Assembly: GCA_045601425.1 (NCBI GenBank)
Contig: JAZRZP010000031.1
Location: 1-13,128 of the forward strand
Length of the DNA: 13,128 nt
Direction of reading: 5' to 3'
Source: UBA1219 sp045601425
GTDB lineage: Bacteria; Bacteroidota; Bacteroidia; Bacteroidales; P3
Shown here: piece by piece, positions 7,740 to 13,081 of the stretch
Position numbering within the stretch: position 1 is the first letter of the stretch
Layout of the letters: every line of letters starts with the position of its first letter
Notes under the pieces: model-generated
Databases searched by the model: none
What the model was told of the DNA's origin: nothing
What the model saw: the letters and a program-made list of their open reading frames with translations, nothing else
Made by a program: the position numbers and the translations under genes

Positions 7740-8423
7740 TTAAATTTCAACAATCTTAACGGAAATAATCATCACGTCTTCAACCGGACGGTCGTTGGGG
7801 CCGCAGTGAACTTTCGAAATTTTCTCAAGCACGTCGAGCCCTTCGAAAACTTCACCGAAAACGGTATATTCACCATCGAGCCAAGGCGAGCCACCCTCGG
7901 TGGTATAAACTTTCACCTGTTCTTCGCTGAAAGTTTTGGAAAGTTTTCGTTCGATATTCTGCAGATATATTTTCGAACAAACGGTGCCCTGCACTAGGTA
8001 GAACTGCGAACCGGAAGAAGCCTTCTGCGGATTGTTGTCGCGGGCTGCCGCCAGAACCCCTCTTTTGTGGAAATGGTTGGGAAGAATTTCGGCAGGAATG
8101 CGGTATCCAGGAGAGCCGTTGCCGAGCAGTGCTCCGGGTTTGGCTCCCCTTGAATTGGGGTCGCCGCCCTGTATCATGAAATCCTTGATTACCCGATGGA
8201 ACAAAAGACTGTCATAATAGCCCGATTTTACCAGTTTTATGAAATTTTCACGGTGCAATGGGGTGTCTTCATACAGCATAATCTTCATTTCTCCCATGGA
8301 AGTTTCCATTGAAACATAAAATTCTTTTGTAGTATTAAACGACTGATTTATAGGGTTTTGTGCAAATAAAAAACCGAATGCCGTCAAAAAAAACGATACA
8401 ATTAAAACTTTTTTTGTGTACAT
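7740..8423 (-). CDS. Secreted cyclophilin-type peptidyl-prolyl cis-trans isomerase
   Basis: Cyclophilins catalyse cis-trans isomerisation of X-Pro bonds during protein folding. The 227-residue protein begins with a typical signal peptide (Lys4-Lys5, hydrophobic run 6-20, probable signal peptidase I cleavage between Ala21 and Gln22), which places it in the periplasm. The cyclophilin motifs are clear: FHRVIKDFMIQGGDP at about 75-89 with the catalytic arginine, SGSQFYLVQG at 137-146, and WLDGEYTVFGEV at 181-192. Between the last two lies an insertion of about 35 residues, longer than in small cytoplasmic cyclophilins and similar to what I know of Bacteroides homologues. The gene heads a minus-strand unit with pheS 20 bases downstream. 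Its promoter appears to abut that of the divergent lipoprotein gene. Confidence 0.93.
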   Translation of the reverse strand: MYTKKVLIVSFFLTAFGFLFAQNPINQSFNTTKEFYVSMETSMGEMKIMLYEDTPLHRENFIKLVKSGYYDSLLFHRVIKDFMIQGGDPNSRGAKPGALLGNGSPGYRIPAEILPNHFHKRGVLAAARDNNPQKASSGSQFYLVQGTVCSKIYLQNIERKLSKTFSEEQVKVYTTEGGSPWLDGEYTVFGEVFEGLDVLEKISKVHCGPNDRPVEDVMIISVKIVEI

Positions 8424-8446
8424 GTCAAATAAAATTATTATTTTTG
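8413..8446 (+). promoter_or_regulatory. Putative promoter of the 8496-12674 gene cluster
   Basis: TTTG at 8413-8416 (-33 box) and TATTTTTG at 8439-8446 (-7 box, consensus TAnnTTTG) are separated by 22 bases, within the usual Bacteroidetes range. Transcription would start near 8453. The -33 box lies inside the first codons of the divergent isomerase gene, and the -7 box abuts the opposing one at 8447-8454. Confidence 0.65.
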
Positions 8447-8454
8447 CAAAAGTA
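8447..8454 (-). promoter_or_regulatory. Putative -7 box of the isomerase-pheS unit
   Basis: Read on the minus strand, the sequence is TACTTTTG, a match to TAnnTTTG. It gives a transcript starting near 8440 and a leader of about 17 bases before the isomerase ATG. A -33 TTTG at the expected place (about 8474-8480) is not visible. The box is directly adjacent to the plus-strand -7 box, and together they form a 16-base palindrome with one mismatched pair. Confidence 0.5.
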
Positions 8455-8495
8455 AACTAAAATTTCCATTTATGGAAGATAAAAAACGTTTTTTT

Positions 8496-8909
8496 ATGAA
8501 GAAAAATTGGTTATTAACTATCAGTGCTTTGATTATCAGCACTTTATGTTTAGGATTTTTTTCATCATGCGATAAAGATACCGACTGCACGCTTGCAGTG
8601 TCGGTTATCGATTCCAAAACGGGGAATCCGTTCAGCGGCATACACGTAAAAATCTACAACCAAAGCAGCACAAGCGATGACATACAGGTTATCGGCTACA
8701 CCGACGCCAACGGACGCTTCAAGACCAGTTTCAAGGCCCCCGGATTGTTCCAAGTCGTAGCAACACGCGAAACCGGATTGGAAAATCCTATTTCAAGAAT
8801 GAAGTACTACAATGTTGAAACCAATTCCGTACGCCTTATAGACGGTGAAACCGTGGAATGCAAAGTAGCCTTGGACACCAGCAGATACGTAGAACTCAAC
8901 GGCATTTAA
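8496..8909 (+). CDS. Lipoprotein with a carboxypeptidase-regulatory-like beta-sandwich domain
   Basis: Function is unknown. From the ATG at 8496 the product is 137 residues. A lipoprotein signal peptide begins MKKNWLLTIS and ends at LGFFSSC with acylated Cys25, followed by an acidic stretch (DKDTD) that could act in sorting to the outer membrane or cell surface. Residues about 33-90 resemble a carboxypeptidase-regulatory/prealbumin-like domain: VIDSKTGNPFSGIHVKIYN is followed by GYTDANGRFKTSF. Such domains often extend surface proteins and mediate binding. An upstream in-frame ATG at 8472 would add eight residues (MEDKKRFF). I chose 8496 because the signal peptide then begins in the normal way and a GGAAGA lies upstream, though 17 bases away. 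It is the first gene of the cluster, with the next start only 3 bases after its stop. Confidence 0.85.
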   Translation: MKKNWLLTISALIISTLCLGFFSSCDKDTDCTLAVSVIDSKTGNPFSGIHVKIYNQSSTSDDIQVIGYTDANGRFKTSFKAPGLFQVVATRETGLENPISRMKYYNVETNSVRLIDGETVECKVALDTSRYVELNGI

Positions 8910-8912
8910 AAC

Positions 8913-10460
8913 ATGACCACAAAATTTTCTCAGGCCGACATTGAACAAATGTTGGCTTTAGGCATTTCGGAAGATGCCATCTCTAAACAGCTGCTTAACT
9001 TCAAGAACAAGTTTCCGCACATAGACCTTGCAGCTCCCGCCACCACAGAAAACGGCGGAATTGTTTCGTTGTCGGACCGGCAGCAAAGACATTACGCAGA
9101 ACTGTTCGACTCCGAATGCTGCAAGAACCAGATACTCAAATTCGTACCGGCATCAGGTGCCGCATCGCGGATGTTCAAGGACCTTGCAGCCTTCTCGTCT
9201 CAATACTTCGGTGTAAGCTACAATTTCGAAAAGGAATACGCTTCGGTAAAGGTTTTCTTCGACAACCTCGAAAAATTCCCATTCTACGACGAACTCGCCC
9301 AAACCATGCAAAAAAGCGGCATGGACATTGGCGACTACCTTGCACGGAAGGATTTCGCAACCGTGGTAAACTGCTTGCTTTCGAAAAATTTCATGGGCTA
9401 CAGCTCACTACCGAAAGCACTTATAAAATTCCACAGATACGACGGCACACCATACCCGTCAATCATGGAACATTTCACCGAAGGCCTGCGTTATGCCAAA
9501 GGCAAGGACAAAAGGATAAACCTGCACTTCACCGTTTCGCCCGAACATCGCGAAGATTTTGAACGCACAGTCAGAGATCTGAAAAAGATTTACACCGAAA
9601 GTTTCAACGTAACTCTGTCGGAGCAGAAGCACTACACCGACACCATCGCCGTAGACGAATACAACGAACCGCTCCGCGACGACGACGGCAAGCTCATTTT
9701 CAGGCCGGGAGGACACGGTGCTCTGCTCGAAAACCTCAACGAATGCAACGCCGACATCATTTTCGTCAAGAACATCGACAATGTAACACCCGACAATCCG
9801 TTCCACCAAAGCGAGGAACCGCTGACGGTTTTTTACAAGAAAATGCTCGGAGGCTTACTCATGGAAATTCAGGAAAAGACTTTCGGATACATGAAACTCC
9901 TGGAAAAGAAAATTTCAGAAAAAGAGGTTACCGAAATTGCGGGATTTGCACGGGAACAGCTCCACATATACATTCCACAAGATTTTGACAATCAAGACAT
10001 TGAAAGTCGCATCACATACCTGCGAAAAAAACTTGACCGGCCCCTGCGCGTTTGCGGAATGGTGAAGAACGAAGGTGAACCTGGCGGTGGACCGTTCTGG
10101 GTAAACGATGCCGATGGTGGAAGGAGCCTGCAGATTGTGGAAACCACGCAGATAAACCGCAAGGATCCCGTACAGGACGAGATTCTGAACAGTGCCACGC
10201 ACTTCAATCCGGTAGATCTGGTATGTGCCACACGCAACTACAAGGGACGCCGGTTCGACCTCCGCCTGTACCGCGACCCCAACACCGGATTCATCACCAA
10301 CAAAACACAAGGTGCCAAGACCCTCAAATCGCAGGAACTGCCGGGACTCTGGAACGGTTCTATGGCTTACTGGAACACAATATTCGTAGAGGTTCCGCTG
10401 CTGACATTCAATCCTGTAAAAACAGTAAACGACCTCCTCAGGGAAGTCCATCAAAATTGA
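8913..10460 (+). CDS. DUF4301 family protein, probable nucleotidyltransferase (UDP-sugar pyrophosphorylase-like) fold
   Basis: The 515-residue cytoplasmic protein (no signal peptide or membrane segment) matches what I know of DUF4301, a family of unproven function found mainly in Bacteroidetes. The sequence suggests a GT-A nucleotidyltransferase fold. FVPASGAASRMFKD (77-90) resembles the N-terminal GxGxRM nucleotide loop. RPGGHGALLENLN (264-276) followed by FVKNIDNVTPDNP (284-296) resembles the PPGHGD and NxDN motifs of UDP-sugar pyrophosphorylases. GEPGGGPFWVNDADG (388-402) followed by SLQIVETTQI and ATHFNPVDLV (428-437) mirrors the later KxGG, LLEIAQ and FNTNNLW sequence of those enzymes. 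If so, it would make or use an NDP-sugar. It starts 3 bases after the preceding lipoprotein gene and is probably translationally linked to it. Family membership is fairly sure; activity is inferred from motifs only. Confidence 0.85.
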   Translation: MTTKFSQADIEQMLALGISEDAISKQLLNFKNKFPHIDLAAPATTENGGIVSLSDRQQRHYAELFDSECCKNQILKFVPASGAASRMFKDLAAFSSQYFGVSYNFEKEYASVKVFFDNLEKFPFYDELAQTMQKSGMDIGDYLARKDFATVVNCLLSKNFMGYSSLPKALIKFHRYDGTPYPSIMEHFTEGLRYAKGKDKRINLHFTVSPEHREDFERTVRDLKKIYTESFNVTLSEQKHYTDTIAVDEYNEPLRDDDGKLIFRPGGHGALLENLNECNADIIFVKNIDNVTPDNPFHQSEEPLTVFYKKMLGGLLMEIQEKTFGYMKLLEKKISEKEVTEIAGFAREQLHIYIPQDFDNQDIESRITYLRKKLDRPLRVCGMVKNEGEPGGGPFWVNDADGGRSLQIVETTQINRKDPVQDEILNSATHFNPVDLVCATRNYKGRRFDLRLYRDPNTGFITNKTQGAKTLKSQELPGLWNGSMAYWNTIFVEVPLLTFNPVKTVNDLLREVHQN

Positions 10461-10470
10461 TTCCACTGAA

Positions 10471-10860
10471 ATGAAAAAATACGGATTCGCCGTTTGCTCG
10501 GCATTTTTGATACTTGTTGCCGCAAGCTGCAACAGAGAAGAGAAAAAAGCACGGGAAGTTGCAGAAAACTATCTGCAATCGATGCAGAAAGGAGACTTCG
10601 CTCATGCCAAGGAATTCGTTGTAACCGAAGGCATTGACGTGGTGAACATCATGCAGGCCATGTCGGAGACGACCGAGACCTTCGATGACAGTCCGTGCAC
10701 CGTGGAAAGCGTCGAAATCACCGACGACACTTCGGCCAACATCATGTACATTAAAGGACAGGATAGTAGCAAAGACACACTGGTGATGGAAATGCGAAAA
10801 CGCAACGGTGAATGGAAGGTTGTCCCAACGAAAGAAGACCGTCACCCAAACGATTTCTGA
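10471..10860 (+). CDS. DUF4878-like lipoprotein
   Basis: The 129-residue product has a lipoprotein signal peptide ending VAASC with the acylated cysteine at position 20, followed by a charged linker (NREEKKA). The mature part begins REVAENYLQSMQKGDFAHAK (about 28-47), the helical opening typical of small NTF2-like lipoproteins such as DUF4878, in which a short helical segment is followed by a curved sheet. The end, MRKRNGEWKVVPTKED, matches the closing strands of that fold. The role is unknown; such proteins are thought to bind small ligands or partners at the membrane. It begins 10 bases after the DUF4301 stop, and the next gene begins 7 bases after its stop, so it lies inside one transcription unit. 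The NTF2-like assignment is by pattern and moderately sure. Confidence 0.8.
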   Translation: MKKYGFAVCSAFLILVAASCNREEKKAREVAENYLQSMQKGDFAHAKEFVVTEGIDVVNIMQAMSETTETFDDSPCTVESVEITDDTSANIMYIKGQDSSKDTLVMEMRKRNGEWKVVPTKEDRHPNDF

Positions 10861-10867
10861 TCCATTG

Positions 10868-11557
10868 ATGAGAAAAAAGATCCTGATACCGGTGCTGATT
10901 CTCGTTGCCGTCGCCACTACGGCAGCGGTTTCCGTTGTGATATTCTCCAAAGAAAACAACCGACAGCGCCATGCCCACGACCGGCTGTTGAAACGGGAAC
11001 TTGCAATGCTCCGGCCCGGCGACATCATATTGAGGCAGGGGTTCGGCATGGTAAGCGACATGATTTCGAACACCCTCGATGAAGATTACAAAATCTCGCA
11101 CTGCGGCATCGTTGCTCTCGACAGTATCGGCAAATTGCGCGTAATACATTCTGTATCAAGTTCACTATCCGACTGGGACGGTGTTCAGGACGTGAACATG
11201 AAAGGCTTTTTCCGCGAAAGCAAGCAGAACAGCCTCATCGTGGTGCGTTTCCGCGACACCGGCGACATTCCGCTCGCCCAACTCGCCGGCACGGCACAGT
11301 CATATCTGGACAGACGCATCCCATTCGATGAGAAATTCGACATCACCGAACAGGAAAGCATGTACTGCTCCGAAATGATATGGAGTGCAATCCTCGAGAC
11401 TTACGGCTTCGACATATACCCCGACAAGACATCGGCCGTAACTACAAAATTCAGTCCTTTCTTCGATACCACGCACTTCGCCACCATAATAAACCACAAC
11501 GAAAACGGAAAGAAACAAAACAGCTCTCTGCCACGCAAAAACATTTCACGCAAATGA
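10868..11557 (+). CDS. Membrane-anchored YiiX/YebB-like permuted NlpC/P60 cysteine hydrolase
   Basis: The 229-residue product has an N-terminal hydrophobic segment (about 4-26, MRKKILIPVLIL onward) acting as an uncleaved anchor or signal. A papain-like domain of the permuted NlpC/P60 type follows. It begins LRPGDIILRQGFGMVSDM (48-65), has the likely catalytic His78 in YKISHCGIVAL, and the likely nucleophile Cys167 in SMYCSEMIWSA. His before Cys is the order expected in YiiX/YaeF-type proteins. Members are proposed to hydrolyse amide or thioester bonds in the envelope (peptidoglycan peptides, lipids); the substrate here is unknown. An in-frame ATG at 10808 would overlap the preceding gene by 53 bases; I chose the ATG at 10868, seven bases after that gene's stop, because the signal segment then starts the protein. 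Its TGA overlaps the next start as ATGA (11554-11557). Confidence 0.88.
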   Translation: MRKKILIPVLILVAVATTAAVSVVIFSKENNRQRHAHDRLLKRELAMLRPGDIILRQGFGMVSDMISNTLDEDYKISHCGIVALDSIGKLRVIHSVSSSLSDWDGVQDVNMKGFFRESKQNSLIVVRFRDTGDIPLAQLAGTAQSYLDRRIPFDEKFDITEQESMYCSEMIWSAILETYGFDIYPDKTSAVTTKFSPFFDTTHFATIINHNENGKKQNSSLPRKNISRK

Positions 11558-12066
11558 GACACTTTGAAATCAACGTCCGCAAGATAGAACACGGATGGTG
11601 CCACCTGCAAATGGACCTAAACGGAAAAACGATCACATTTTCGGCAAGCTGTATGGGGAATGAACCTCTATGATCACTCATTGCCGCATGTTCCGACTAC
11701 ATTATTAAAGATCCTCATGTAGGGGAAACGTGGCTGCGTGGTACGATGAGCCGGGAAAAATGGAAATCCAACTGGAACTCAAGAACGACGGAATAATGGA
11801 TTCGGATACCGATGATAATGAAACGGAAAAATGGCACGAAGCAGTTCCATTCGAGGATTTCGTGGAAACAGTTTCCTGCGAAGAATTGCAGGTTCTGAAG
11901 AAGTATGGTTTGTGCGGATACCGAAATGCATGGTGCAATTCGGCAGATTTCCCGATAACCGATCTCCTCAGAATCATCTGCCGTAACAAACAGGTTGCAG
12001 GGAAACATTCCGACATTCTTGAAGAACTGGATTCCATCAGAGGTGCATTGTGCCCCTGCCAATTGA
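11554..12066 (+). pseudogene. Broken gene of unknown function: in-frame TGA plus one-base frameshift
   Basis: A start codon in an ATGA overlap with the hydrolase stop opens a frame beginning MRHFEINVRKIEHGW and reading LNGKTITFSASCMGNEPL before a TGA at 11671-11673. The same frame then continues sensibly as SLIAACSDYIIKDPHVGETW up to about 11735. There the reading must change frame, with one base missing, to continue as AWYDEPGKMEIQLELK and then KWHEAVPFEDFVETVSCEEL, LCGYRNAWC and PITDLLRIICRNKQ. The joined product of roughly 170 residues reads like one small cytoplasmic protein, reminiscent of uncharacterised Bacteroidetes proteins with a W..EPG..KIELEL strand pattern; I cannot name the family. 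After the shift the frame has no stop of its own and runs into the next gene, so an automatic caller could report a false fusion from GTG 11730 to 12674. A TGA in another frame at 12064-12066 may be the ancestral stop. Sequencing error is an alternative to decay. Confidence 0.7.
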
Positions 12067-12071
12067 AACAC

Positions 12072-12674
12072 ATGACAAAAGTTTTCAGTATATTGTTTTT
12101 CGGTATCATCTGCTTCCTTGCACAAGGCTGTGCCGCCATGTACGGATACAAGCATCTGGACTCATTCGATGAAGCCGGACACGACAAATTCAAAGCCTAT
12201 GCGGAAAAGAAATCCGCTTGTGTATCCATCATCGGCACCACTCTGCAACGGAAAAATATAGTGTTTACGCACAGTGACCCGATAATGAAAAAAAATCTCT
12301 CCCAACCAATACAGATTCTGTATTTCCACAACGATTCCATGATATCATATCATGTCAATTGCCAAGCCAAAGGATCATTGTTCGGGATAAACTGGAATAC
12401 CGGAGACCGATTCGGTTCCTTTCCTCCCAAAACAGCAGTCTCCGGGCCAAGCAAATATCTGTCTATGAAAGATTTGCAAAAAACATATCCGCAAATCAGC
12501 CCGTCTGACAACAAACCATACACGATTGTGCTGTTTTGGACAAACATGTTCTACAGAATATCGAAATCCGCCTTCAATTCCATCATTGAAAACATGGAGA
12601 ATTTTGACAAAAAAGACAGTTGTAGCGTCTATCTGATAAACGATGACAGTTTCTTTTCCGAGGTACTGAACTGA
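12072..12674 (+). CDS. Putative lipoprotein with a possible cysteine-less thioredoxin-like segment
   Basis: The 200-residue product starts MTKVFSILFFGIICFLAQGC, a lipoprotein-type signal peptide with the candidate acylated cysteine at 20; the lipobox (AQGC) is non-standard at -3 and -2. The mature part includes KKSACVSIIGTTLQRKNIVF and ends with KPYTIVLFWTNMFYRISKSA (148-167), then a helix and CSVYLINDD (184-192). This strand-W-loop-helix-strand order recalls thioredoxin-fold lipoproteins, but the loop after Trp156 has no cysteines, so it would be redox-inactive. The similarity is weak and is my inference. The upstream frame is open into the broken gene, but the internal signal peptide strongly favours a start at 12072. 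It is the last gene of the cluster; no clear terminator follows. Confidence 0.72.
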   Translation: MTKVFSILFFGIICFLAQGCAAMYGYKHLDSFDEAGHDKFKAYAEKKSACVSIIGTTLQRKNIVFTHSDPIMKKNLSQPIQILYFHNDSMISYHVNCQAKGSLFGINWNTGDRFGSFPPKTAVSGPSKYLSMKDLQKTYPQISPSDNKPYTIVLFWTNMFYRISKSAFNSIIENMENFDKKDSCSVYLINDDSFFSEVLN

Positions 12675-12759
12675 AGGATTTTTCCTCTTGAATTTGTCCT
12701 TTCACACCATACTCCGGATTCATGGCAAAGTCCTGAAAAAATAAATTTTTCCCCACCGC

Positions 12760-12790
12760 TTGCACAATCCGAAAACTTTCCGTAACTTTG
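12760..12790 (+). promoter_or_regulatory. Putative promoter of the right-end region
   Basis: TTG at 12760-12762 and TAACTTTG at 12783-12790 are separated by 20 bases, matching the Bacteroidetes -33/-7 pattern (TTTG and TAnnTTTG; the first T of the -33 box is C here). Transcription would start near 12797. The first ATG downstream, at 12814, opens a 24-codon ORF. Confidence 0.6.
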
Positions 12791-12813
12791 CCTTGAAATC
12801 AAACAGACAGAAA

Positions 12814-12888
12814 ATGCGAAAACTAAACCTTTGTAACTTACTGATTTTTAGGGAATTACCCCCCCATCAAGATTATAAGCAATCTTGA
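12814..12888 (+). CDS. Short ORF of 24 codons, possible leader peptide or interrupted gene
   Basis: The ORF starts about 17 bases after the predicted transcription start and begins MRKLNLCNLLIF. It contains a C7 tract (12859-12865) and ends at a TGA (12886-12888) that is also the end of a hairpin's 3' arm. It has no recognisable similarity and no repeated codon for one amino acid that would mark a classical attenuation leader. Removal of one C would extend it to about 95 residues. Translation is unproven. Confidence 0.25.
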   Translation: MRKLNLCNLLIFRELPPHQDYKQS

Positions 12889-12902
12889 AAGGTACTTTTT
12901 TT
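12867..12902 (+). repeat. Hairpin followed by a T run (possible attenuator or terminator)
   Basis: TCAAGATT at 12867-12874 and AATCTTGA at 12881-12888 are perfect inverted copies around the six-base loop ATAAGC. A T7 run lies at 12896-12902, seven bases after the stem. The stem is AT-rich and the T run is not directly attached, so it is a poor intrinsic terminator. The 3' arm ends exactly with the stop codon of the short ORF. Confidence 0.4.
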
Positions 12903-12948
12903 CTGCATTTTTCGCGTTCTTTGAAGTTGTTCTTTCTGTTTTTCAGTA

Positions 12949-12977
12949 CGGAAACGAAAAAAAAATCTCCGGAAACG
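12949..12977. repeat. Short direct repeat CGGAAACG
   Basis: CGGAAACG occurs at 12949-12956 and again at 12970-12977, a period of 21 bases, each copy followed by an A-rich run. A related CGGAAAAAAA lies near the right edge. Two copies are too few to call an array. Confidence 0.4.
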
Positions 12978-13023
12978 GAAAAAATTTCCTGCCTGAAATT
13001 CTCAAGTCAAAACCCGAAGGCAA

Positions 13024-13048
13024 GCTGCACTACCTTGAAAAGTGCAGC
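13024..13048 (+). repeat. Perfect 8-bp inverted repeat
   Basis: GCTGCACT at 13024-13031 pairs with AGTGCAGC at 13041-13048 around the nine-base loop ACCTTGAAA. It is stable for its size and not followed by a T run, so it is not an intrinsic terminator. Confidence 0.45.
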
Positions 13049-13081
13049 CCCGTGCCGGAGAATTGCCGGAAGGTGCGGGGC
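13047..13081 (+). repeat. GC-rich inverted repeat overlapping the previous hairpin
   Basis: GCCCCG at 13047-13052 pairs with CGGGGC at 13076-13081, with an inner CCGG (13055-13058) facing CCGG (13066-13069). Its first two bases are the last two of the preceding hairpin's 3' arm, so the two stems compete slightly at their boundary. Confidence 0.4.

Noticed and set aside
9915..10532. Antisense open frame over the end of the DUF4301 gene and the start of the DUF4878-like gene
   Set aside because: It overlaps two well-supported genes on the other strand and reads as a composition artefact.
10438..11073. 211-codon antisense open frame over the DUF4878-like and YiiX-like genes
   Set aside because: The plus-strand genes have signal peptides, motifs and tight spacing; the antisense frame has none of these.
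11671..11673. In-frame TGA as a selenocysteine codon
   Set aside because: No selenoprotein context (no redox motif and no evident SECIS-like stem just downstream), and the same gene also needs a frameshift, so gene decay or error is simpler.
12949..13020. Purine-rich repeats as a CRISPR array
   Set aside because: There are only two 8-base copies, with no constant repeat length, no spacers and no cas genes in the window.
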